NCBI GenBank assembly: GCA_021106755.1
Contig: JAIOTM010000053.1
Coordinates: 1-9,440 of the forward strand
Length of the DNA stretch: 9,440 nt
Origin: Candidatus Cloacimonadota bacterium
GTDB lineage: Bacteria > Cloacimonadota > Cloacimonadia > Cloacimonadales > JAIOQZ01
Reading direction: 5' to 3'
Position 1 is the stretch's first letter. The number at the start of each line of letters is the position of its first letter. Both the position numbers and the translations under genes were made by a program. The notes below the pieces were generated by a model that was given only the letters and a program-made list of their open reading frames with translations, did not search any database and was not told where the DNA came from. Positions 1-6,582 of the stretch are shown here, piece after piece.

Positions 1-2267
1 TCTATTCATTTGGAGAAAGCTTTGGAGAAGGAACCGGGATACCCGCATGGGCGGGTGACAGTGGCGGCTGGATAGACGCGGCTTTCGATTTGACTTCCTG
101 GGCAAATGAGAATATCATAATCCGTTTCGCTTTTGCTTCAGACGCGAATGCCTGTACTATCGATGAAGACGGGGACGCTACATGGTTTGGGGTCAGAATT
201 GACGAGATTAACATTGGTGACCTATTTTTCAGTAACGCCGATGCCATTCCTGGCGACACTGTAATGCAAGAAGGTTATGGCGGCGATTATGGGGGGGACT
301 TCTGGAGCGAAAGTCAGGCAGAATCTCATTCTCCCTCCACTTCCATGTGGTGTGAAGCCCATCCAAACCTTATCGATGAGCTTGTTACCTCATGGTACCA
401 CATACCAGATAACGGAGATGTTTCGCTCAATTACTGGCTCAATTATCAAATGCTGGATTCCGATGGCGACAACGATAATATTCCCGATGATTATCTCGCT
501 GTTTATGCCAAGTCCAGCCCCGATATTGCCTGGACCCGCCTGCATATCATTACAGCCGGGATGTTACCGGAAACAGGATGGTATCATGTGACTGATGAAT
601 GGCTTGCAAGTTTCGCGGGTAACCTGACAACCAGACTGGAACCGTGGGCGGGATTTCCAATCCAGTTGAAGTTTGTCGTAATTACGGACAACAATGACGA
701 TGGCGGAATAGGCACAGGATTGTATCTTGATGATGTGGAAATTATCCACGAACCAGTACTTCCCGCTCCTTATAAACCTCAGGTAATTGTTAACACGGCT
801 GGAACGGTAGAGCTAACCTGGCAGATACCACACGATTTTGAACAACTTGAATATTTCACAGGACAGTTCAATTACTTTGTAAACGATTTGCAACCCTACG
901 CTGTCTCTATTGTTAACGATTCTTCCAATGAAGTGCTGCTTTGTAGTATTGACGCGATTTTTTCCAGCAACGAATTCGCGGTACAGGGTTCTCCTGATTT
1001 CTACATCTGGAATACAAGCGAAGGCGTTCCTGACTCGCTACTTTATACAATTCCAAATAATTCCTACATCCCGAATAATAGCTGGTTCAGCCTTGATGTA
1101 AGCGAATATAACATTATGATTCCATCTGGAGATACTTTATTCGTCGGATTCGACGGATTATCCGGAGGCGAACAGGGAATCGCGGCGGAAGATGCCTTTT
1201 CCGAGGGTCATCATTACTGCATGCTTAATAGTGTATGGACTGAGATTTCAGTAGCTTACGGAGGTATATCCAACCTTGCTCTGACTGCTACAATTCTGCA
1301 ACCTGTAACCGCTGATTTACCATCTGAGTATGAAGTGTATCGCAAATTGACAGGTCAATCATGGAATCTGTTAACTACGGTGACAGATACATCCTTTGCT
1401 GATTTTTCGCCTATTGTTAACCATGTTAACGACTACAGTGTCAAAGCTGTTTACAGCGGTAACAGCTCTCCTTTCTCAGAGACGCTATCTATCTTGATAC
1501 CAAGTGATTCTGTACTTGAACTTGTTGCGGATGATGGTAGCGCGGAAGGAAATCTGGCTCCTTTACCCGGTGAAGAGTATGCTGTCAGTTTTTCGCCCTT
1601 CGATAATTTCGTTATTACTTACTGTAGCCCAACATATTTTAAAGTCTTCATAACTTCTCCGGGATTACAGGATATCCAACTTCTGCTATATTCAGCCGAA
1701 AATGACTGTGTCCCACAGGAAGAGCTTGTCTCGGTGTTGTATCCCGCAGAGTTACTCTCTTCCGGCTGGAATTATCTTGAAGTGCCTGATCCGCCAGAGT
1801 TAGACTCAGGCAAAATATGTGTTTCGGTTCGCGGTGCACAATCAGTCAGTACTATCGGATTGGATGAGGACAATACCGGAGACAGTTACATCTTTTCCGG
1901 GGGACAGTGGAGCACGTTAGATACTGGAAACTGTTTGCTCCGTCTATATTTTGATACGCAGGTAGCTATCAATAACGAAACCTCCCCCTGCTATCTTCGC
2001 GATGTTGTTATCGCACCCAATCCATTTAATCCTGAAACAACTATCCGTTATCAACTACAAGCTCCTTCGGAAGTAGTTATAAGCATTTACAATATCAGGG
2101 GACAATTGGTAAAAAACTTTGAAAAACAACATCTCACAGTGGGAGCACACTCCCTTATCTGGAATGGACGAAACCAAACTGGTGAACAAGTGGCAGGTGG
2201 TGTATATTTCTGTCGGATTTCCACTGATAGCGATAACCTTGTAAAGAAAATGCTACTCTTGAAATAG
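1..2267 (+). CDS. Secreted multidomain protein with C-terminal NPFNP/FlgD-like sorting tail (5' truncated)
   Basis: The frame is open from base 3 with no start in context, so the gene begins left of the window; 754 residues are visible and end at a TAG. Residues about 12-75 resemble a jelly-roll MAM/choice-of-anchor module: a G-G-W-I-D-A-A-F-D-L strand, an I-R-F-A-F-A-S-D strand and a closing V-R-I-D-E-I. A similar closing strand, G-L-Y-L-D-D-V-E-I-I, sits near residue 240. D152-S-D-G-D-N-D158 looks like an acidic calcium-binding loop. Residues about 437-500 read as a fibronectin-III domain (E-Y-E-V-Y-R-K), and a beta-rich segment of about 505-660 follows. The tail starts with N673-P-F-N-P677 and runs through a FlgD-like Ig fold to K-M-L-L-L-K. 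It is inferred to be exported and outer-membrane attached or released. The jelly-roll modules are common downstream of M6-type metalloprotease domains, but no catalytic part is visible, so the activity is unknown. No clear terminator follows. Confidence 0.85.
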   Translation, partial: YSFGESFGEGTGIPAWAGDSGGWIDAAFDLTSWANENIIIRFAFASDANACTIDEDGDATWFGVRIDEINIGDLFFSNADAIPGDTVMQEGYGGDYGGDFWSESQAESHSPSTSMWCEAHPNLIDELVTSWYHIPDNGDVSLNYWLNYQMLDSDGDNDNIPDDYLAVYAKSSPDIAWTRLHIITAGMLPETGWYHVTDEWLASFAGNLTTRLEPWAGFPIQLKFVVITDNNDDGGIGTGLYLDDVEIIHEPVLPAPYKPQVIVNTAGTVELTWQIPHDFEQLEYFTGQFNYFVNDLQPYAVSIVNDSSNEVLLCSIDAIFSSNEFAVQGSPDFYIWNTSEGVPDSLLYTIPNNSYIPNNSWFSLDVSEYNIMIPSGDTLFVGFDGLSGGEQGIAAEDAFSEGHHYCMLNSVWTEISVAYGGISNLALTATILQPVTADLPSEYEVYRKLTGQSWNLLTTVTDTSFADFSPIVNHVNDYSVKAVYSGNSSPFSETLSILIPSDSVLELVADDGSAEGNLAPLPGEEYAVSFSPFDNFVITYCSPTYFKVFITSPGLQDIQLLLYSAENDCVPQEELVSVLYPAELLSSGWNYLEVPDPPELDSGKICVSVRGAQSVSTIGLDEDNTGDSYIFSGGQWSTLDTGNCLLRLYFDTQVAINNETSPCYLRDVVIAPNPFNPETTIRYQLQAPSEVVISIYNIRGQLVKNFEKQHLTVGAHSLIWNGRNQTGEQVAGGVYFCRISTDSDNLVKKMLLLK

Positions 2268-2325
2268 TGGCAATAGCTACGTTTATGGAGATAATTTGAA
2301 AGTCTGTCAACAACACGAACATTTC

Positions 2326-2356
2326 AAGGAGACATTTATCATTAATGTAAATAATT
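2326..2356 (+). promoter_or_regulatory. Translation initiation region of yifB with a start-stop ATG-TAA
   Basis: The only good Shine-Dalgarno match, AAGGAG at 2326-2331, lies 25 nt before the yifB ATG at 2357, which is too far for normal use. It lies 13 nt before another ATG at 2345-2347. That ATG is followed at once by TAA (2348-2350) and is in frame with yifB. The in-frame TAA rules out extending yifB upstream. Either translation reinitiates after the start-stop pair, or the real start is reached without a strong SD. The yifB start at 2357 is supported by the family's usual N-terminus. Confidence 0.4.
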
Positions 2357-3895
2357 ATGTATGGTAAAACAATATCCTACGCCGTTAATGGTATTGACGC
2401 TAATTCGATTACTGTAGAAGCCGATGTCAAAGGCGGATTAGCGAAATTTACTATTGTCGGACTGCCTTCCAACAGCGTTAGAGAAAGTCGGGAACGAGTA
2501 ACCTCGGCAATTAAAAACTGCGGCTATAAATTTCTGGCTTATAATTATACAATCAATCTGGCTCCCGCAGACCTCAAGAAAGAGGGTGTGGCTCTTGATT
2601 TACCGACCGCTATAGCAATACTTGCAGCTTCAAGCCAGATAAGTGATTCCAAACTTTCCGATTACGCGTTAGTTGGCGAACTATCGCTGGATGGAATTCT
2701 GCGACCAATTCGCGGCATACTACCTATTGCGACTGCCGCTCGGAAAGATAAGATTAAAGGATTAATCGTACCAACAGAAAACGCCGAAGAAGCTGCAATT
2801 ATTGATGGCTTGAACGTCTATTCTGCAAACCATCTCAGTGATGTTACAGATATAATTGAAGGCATTACTTCACCCGATCCTGTTGTGGTTGACCGGAAGC
2901 AGATATTTGACAGTTTGAACCTGAACAGCATAGATATGTTTGATGTTAAAGGACAATTTCACGTTAAACGCGCTCTGGAAGTCGCCGCCGCTGGTGGACA
3001 CAATATATTAATGATAGGACCTCCTGGTTCCGGCAAAACCATGCTGGCACGCAGACTACCCACAATTCTACCCACTATGGCACTCAGGGAAGCTCTTGAA
3101 ACAACCAAGATTCATTCTGTAGCCGGGCTGACAGGTAACAGAAACAGCATTATTACGGAACGTCCGTTCCGCTCTCCGCACCATACTATCAGCGATGTTG
3201 CCTTGATTGGTGGAGGAAGCTATCCAAAACCCGGAGAAGTCTCTCTATCTCATAATGGTGTTTTGTTTTTAGATGAATTGCCTGAGTTTAAGAAAGCTGT
3301 ACTTGAAGTACTACGCCAACCTCTCGAAGATGGTGTTGTGACAATCTCCCGAGCTACACAAAGTCTGGAATTCCCTGCAAAATTCATGCTGGTAGCATCT
3401 ATGAACCCCTGTCCTTGCGGGTATTTCGGTAGTCATGTGGTTGGACGCTCATGCAATTGCACAATTGGCATGGTGCAAAAATATCGAAGCCGTTTATCAG
3501 GACCACTCTTAGACCGGATAGACATACATATTGAAGTTCCGTCAGTTAACTACAGCGACCTTTCCGCGCTACCAAGCGGAGAGAAGTCCTGCGATATAAA
3601 GCAGCGAGTCAATTCTTGTCGCTCAGTTCAGATGAACAGATTTGAGGATAAAGGAATTTTTGCCAATTCTCAGATGAATTCAAAGCTGATTCGGAAATAT
3701 TGCCAGATAGATGGAAAAGGACAGAACCTTCTGAAAACCGCCATTGAGCAAATGGGGCTTTCCGCGCGAGCTTACGACAGAATTCTCAAGCTATCCCGTA
3801 CAATTGCCGACCTCGAAGAGAGCGAACCCATTCTGGAGCACCATATCAGCGAAGCTGTACAATACCGGAATCTCGACCGGAAATTCTGGGAATAA
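2357..3895 (+). CDS. yifB: YifB/ComM family Mg-chelatase-like AAA+ ATPase
   Basis: Complete 512-residue protein, the usual length for YifB/ComM. The N-terminal ChlI-like domain (about 20-145, a Lon-protease-like fold) carries the family signature F-T-I-V-G-L-P followed by V-R-E-S-R-E-R-V. The AAA+ core has Walker A G221-P-P-G-S-G-K-T228, Walker B V302-L-F-L-D-E307, and R387 in P-L-L-D-R-I-D-I-H. The paired cysteines C352-P-C354 and C366-N-C368 are normal for the family. The C-terminal Mg-chelatase helical domain spans about 400-505. In Vibrio and Haemophilus, ComM is a cytoplasmic hexameric helicase that drives branch migration while incoming DNA is integrated in natural transformation; YifB is also widespread in bacteria not known to be competent, so the exact role here is uncertain. 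The start at ATG 2357 fits the family N-terminus, and an in-frame TAA lies just upstream. It follows the upstream secreted-protein gene by 89 nt, and the genes to its right converge on it. Confidence 0.95.
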   Translation: MYGKTISYAVNGIDANSITVEADVKGGLAKFTIVGLPSNSVRESRERVTSAIKNCGYKFLAYNYTINLAPADLKKEGVALDLPTAIAILAASSQISDSKLSDYALVGELSLDGILRPIRGILPIATAARKDKIKGLIVPTENAEEAAIIDGLNVYSANHLSDVTDIIEGITSPDPVVVDRKQIFDSLNLNSIDMFDVKGQFHVKRALEVAAAGGHNILMIGPPGSGKTMLARRLPTILPTMALREALETTKIHSVAGLTGNRNSIITERPFRSPHHTISDVALIGGGSYPKPGEVSLSHNGVLFLDELPEFKKAVLEVLRQPLEDGVVTISRATQSLEFPAKFMLVASMNPCPCGYFGSHVVGRSCNCTIGMVQKYRSRLSGPLLDRIDIHIEVPSVNYSDLSALPSGEKSCDIKQRVNSCRSVQMNRFEDKGIFANSQMNSKLIRKYCQIDGKGQNLLKTAIEQMGLSARAYDRILKLSRTIADLEESEPILEHHISEAVQYRNLDRKFWE

Positions 3896-4022
3896 TCTTC
3901 CAGACCCTATTCTGCTTGCCTTGTTATGTGAAAGCTTTCGTGAATAAATCCCTTAGAGTCGAAACGGATAAAGAAAGGGCAGACCCTAAGGTCTGCCCAA
4001 ACTGATATATCTCAGCGTCAGC
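3896..4022. other. Convergent intergenic region; left boundary of the tandem duplication
   Basis: This stretch separates yifB (+) from the broken secreted-protein gene (-). From about 3919 onward it matches 6478 onward closely, differing by a handful of substitutions and one 1-nt indel, so the duplicated unit starts just after the yifB stop codon. It holds the minus-strand terminator at 3977-3998. I see no separate plus-strand terminator for yifB and no small ORF worth calling. Confidence 0.7.
3977..3998 (-). terminator. Rho-independent terminator of the broken left copy
   Basis: A perfect 9-bp stem (GGGCAGACC pairing with GGTCTGCCC) with a 4-nt loop. Read on the minus strand it lies 24 nt past the TAA at 4023 and is followed by the T-rich run TTTCTTTA. 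On the plus strand no T-run follows, so it is oriented for the minus-strand gene. The same hairpin, differing only in one loop base, ends the right-hand copy. Confidence 0.8.
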
Positions 4023-6281
4023 TTATTTCAGCATCAGCATCTTGTTTGTTTTTACACTCTCACCAGCTTTCAGTCTGGAGAAATAAACACCGGAAGCAGC
4101 TTGCTTGCCAGCGTTATTCTTACCATTCCATGTAAATGTATGAGTTCCAGCTTCAAGGTAATCCGAAGCAATTGTTTTCACTAACTGACCTTTCACGTTG
4201 TAAACAGCAAGTTCAACATCGCTATCTAAAGGAAGGTCGAAACTGATTTTTGTTGTCGGGTTAAATGGGTTTGGGTAGTTTTTCAGAGTCACCTTAGTAA
4301 GTACAGGTACAGCTTCAGTTTCGTCATTTATTCCATTTGTCGGGAAATAGACATCAATAGCCATGAAGTTGAGTTCACTACCGAGGTCAGCACCATTAGC
4401 CTGAATAAACGAACCTAAGCTTTGATCATCTGAAAAGAATAAAGGAATTCTACCCCATTTATGCTGAAATCCATGTTGTTCATTATCAAGATCAATAATT
4501 TCATTCCCCGGATACCAGTAAACTGGAATCATTCCGGTAAGTTCAGGGGTATCAATTGCGTTCAACCAGATGGGGTCAGACCAATTATCGCCGTAATCTT
4601 CGGAGAAGCACATTGCAAGTTCCGGTACTTCTTCCCAACCAGCAAAACCATTGTAACCTTGCTGCGCGTTGTAAGACATGTATCCATCTCCCCACATAAC
4701 AGCCATGAAAGGTTGAGTCTCACATTTTATTATTTTATACCAGTTCTCATGGAAAGCGTCTTCGGTATCGTGCCACCAGATTGGGAAGTCTGCTCCAGCT
4801 AATTTAGGATTGCCATAACCTTCGTCTCCCGGATAAACAGAGTCGGGTTCATCCCAGAAATCGTCAACAACGCCATCATGGTCTTCGTCCCAGGAGATAT
4901 ATGGGAATGTATTGTTTCCATCTGTACTCTGCGGATATATGTTCTTTATTGAAAACTGCTCTGAAGCAGGATCAAAGATAAACATTTTAGGGAAATTCTG
5001 CGAGTACCAAAGGCTCCACATATCTTCGGAGTCAGGACCAGCCATCTGCATCATGGGAGCAGGCATCTGAAGGCGTCCAAGGTTATCAAATGTAACCATT
5101 ACATGGCTTGCCCAGCTCGACCAGCAGTTTAACTGAAATTCTGTGTCAACATCAAAAAAAGGTGAGCCATCAAGTTTTTCCGGGTTAGCAATGATAGTTT
5201 TAGGATCAAATTGGTACATATCCCATGTACCCTCACCATAATTATCATTATAAAAGACTGTTACTGCGTATCACAACACAGGGGCATTATCTACTACAAG
5301 AGTATCAGCCTGAAGGAAGCCCATCATAGCTACTTTACCATCGTCTGTTACAGCATAGCCATTGAAATAACGTCCCCAAACACCTTCCGCGATACCTGAC
5401 TCATTGTTGTAATCGTCAAGTACAGGCCAGGTAACATAAATTGGCACGTCAAAATCGTATCCGCCAGTATTATCGTTCCAGGCAAAATCGGAGATAGTAA
5501 GCATTACATTTTCAGAAGGAACTCCCCCGGGTTGTTCGGGTGTTGGATCGCAGTGAGATGTATTATTATTTGTAAATATCAGAAGACGCCTCTTAGTACT
5601 GTCATCAGGATCATTGATGATATAGAGGTAAGGCCAGGCAAACTGATCATCAGCAAAAGGAGACTCTACTCCGCCGTAGTCCTCGCTATCTAACCACTCA
5701 ATAACGGAACTGACATATCCCGGAGAACCAAGCAAGTGCCAGCTATCATAAGCAAGCTCAACTTCCCAATTGCCATCGTTATCGTTGTCAACATGCCAGG
5801 CAATAATTGGGTCTTGTGTTACAGAATCAATATCTATTCCGGGATAACCTTCGCGAATATTTTGGGCTGAAATAGTTGAAGCTGCTCCTACATTGTAAGT
5901 ATCATACTCATCAATGTAGGAGATGTAAGAGGTAAATACACGCCGCTCTGAATTCAGGGGTTGGGCGTGATAACTCACAAACATACTGCCTCCTGGCAAG
6001 TATCCTAAATTTGGATGCGTATAGTCGCCCTGAATTTGCAATGGGGTATTACAATAACTACCGGGCATGTAGTCGTAGTAAGAGAATATAAGACTTGTAG
6101 GCGGTGCTTTTACATTCCAGATAACTTCGTTTCTGGCTGTGGACGTTTTTTTAGCCGGAATCTCTTTTTCGTTGATTGACATGGGTTTGATTTTCTTCTT
6201 TGAATAGGGGTCCATTGTGTCCGCCCAGAGTAATGTTCCAAGTAACAACACTAACACCGTGCAAGTAATTAGTCGTTTCAT
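4023..6281 (-). pseudogene. Secreted Asp-box protein with NPFNP sorting tail, interrupted by an in-frame TGA (left paralogue)
   Basis: The reading frame from ATG 6281 runs 336 codons and meets TGA at 5271-5273. It then continues in the same frame with no further stop or frameshift to TAA at 4023, a conceptual 752 residues against 759 in the intact right-hand paralogue. The stop aligns with Leu341 of that paralogue (V-D-N-A-P-V-L-stop versus V-D-N-A-P-V-L-L). The start has a strong SD, GGGAGGA at 6285-6291, and a signal peptide (M-K-R-L-I-T-C then hydrophobic, cleavage likely after L-W-A20). Conceptual landmarks: acidic loop D165-N-D-N-D-G170, D465-E-D-H-D-G470, Asp-box S560-E-D-Y-G-D-N-W567, tail N671-P-F-N-P675. 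A fragment starting at the internal ATG 5219 would have no signal peptide, so secretion of the C-terminal part would need readthrough. Most likely this is a recent nonsense allele; a sequencing error or stop readthrough are alternatives. Confidence 0.8.
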
Positions 6282-6284
6282 TTT

Positions 6285-6291
6285 TCCTCCC
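6285..6291 (-). promoter_or_regulatory. Shine-Dalgarno site of the left paralogue
   Basis: On the minus strand GGGAGGA precedes the ATG at 6281 with a short A-rich spacer. This strong site fixes the start, and the matching AGGAGGA at 8867-8873 does the same for the right-hand copy. Confidence 0.85.
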
Positions 6292-6352
6292 AGTTCATAA
6301 TTCAGATTTTGGTCTGATTCATTCTAAATGCTTGATATCTGATGCTATTAAA

Positions 6353-6372
6353 TGCAAAAACCATTCCCAAAC
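6353..6372 (-). promoter_or_regulatory. Candidate sigma-54 (-24/-12) promoter of the left paralogue
   Basis: The minus strand reads GTTTGGGAATGGTTTTTGCA. GG (6367-6366) and GC (6355-6354) are separated by exactly 10 nt, and the downstream half is a full TTGCA, matching the GG-N10-GC and TTGCW parts of the RpoN consensus. The CACG part after GG is only half matched (AATG). Transcription would start near 6342, leaving a leader of about 60 nt. The same 20 bases stand at the same place before the right-hand paralogue, although the sequence just upstream of the block is about 30% identical. Whether this organism encodes RpoN cannot be seen here. Confidence 0.45.
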
Positions 6373-6405
6373 ATACTGAGCGTGTATATCTCTGTTTAGC
6401 AGAGT

Positions 6406-6416
6406 GTTACACAACA
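6406..6416. promoter_or_regulatory. Conserved mid-block in the upstream region, left copy
   Basis: GTTACACAACA here corresponds to GTTACGCAACA at 8994-9004, 10 of 11 identical and at the same distance from the promoter-like block. It contains TTACAC, also present in one arm of the dyad farther upstream, so it may be a half-site for the same protein. It could also be chance conservation. Confidence 0.25.
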
Positions 6417-6454
6417 TCGGAGTGTCGTGTTTCTCCTTATTATGTAAACACTTT

Positions 6455-6479
6455 TTACACCTCGCCAAGTGTGTTAACC
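6455..6479. promoter_or_regulatory. Candidate upstream activator/operator dyad, left copy
   Basis: Imperfect dyad: TTACACCT on one side, AGTGTGTTAA on the other, around a CGCCA centre, with one extra base in one arm. 24 of 25 positions match the right-hand copy at 9043-9067. Its centre is about 112 nt upstream of the proposed -12 GC, a normal enhancer-site distance for sigma-54 activators. It also straddles the junction of the duplicated units. It is unlikely to be a terminator: no T-run follows, and the gene to its right already has a terminator at 6537-6558. Confidence 0.4.
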
Positions 6480-6536
6480 TTGTTATATGAAAACTTTTCG
6501 TGAATAAATCCCTTCGAGTTGTAACGGATAAAGAAA

Positions 6537-6558
6537 GGGCAGACCCCAAGGTCTGCCC
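6537..6558 (-). terminator. Rho-independent terminator of the intact right paralogue
   Basis: A 9-bp stem, GGGCAGACC with GGTCTGCCC, around a CCAA loop. It lies 24 nt past the TAA at 6583 and is followed on the minus strand by TTTCTTTA. It is identical in stem and position to the hairpin at 3977-3998. It isolates this gene from the downstream left copy, so each paralogue probably has its own transcript. Confidence 0.8.
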
Positions 6559-6582
6559 CAACTGATATATCTCCGCGTCAGC

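Larger units (their letters stand above)
3919..6478 (-). repeat. Tandem duplication unit, left copy
   Basis: One unit of a two-copy direct tandem repeat covering terminator, gene and upstream region. It aligns with 6479-9067. The 3' part is offset by 2,560 bp, and small in-frame indels in the gene give slightly different unit lengths. At the junction the sequence G-T-G-T-T-A-A-C-C that ends one unit runs straight into T-T-G-T-T-A-T, which starts the next. No terminal inverted repeats, transposase or target-site duplication are visible, so unequal crossing-over or replication slippage is more likely than an insertion sequence. Confidence 0.85.

Noticed and set aside
4023..5219. Separate functional gene starting at the ATG at 5219
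   Set aside because: It begins in the middle of a domain that is continuous in the paralogue, lacks a signal peptide and has only a weak upstream GA-rich stretch. It is the 3' part of the interrupted gene.
5271..5273. TGA read as selenocysteine or as a reassigned codon
   Set aside because: The paralogue has Leu at this place, not Cys, and no obvious stem-loop of SECIS type was noticed just downstream. In roughly 2,370 coding codons no other in-frame TGA occurs although Trp and Gly are frequent, which argues against reassignment.
6439..6468. Sigma-70 promoter on the minus strand (TTGGCG, 18 nt, CATAAT) upstream of the left paralogue
   Set aside because: The -35-like part lies inside the conserved dyad, and the -10 is not well kept in the right-hand copy (corresponding sequence CTAAAT). 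It may be chance in AT-rich DNA, though a weak promoter is not excluded.
6319..6561. Minus-strand 80-residue ORF between the two paralogues
   Set aside because: It overlaps the terminator and the conserved regulatory blocks, has no SD, and no comparable frame is evident in the right-hand upstream region.
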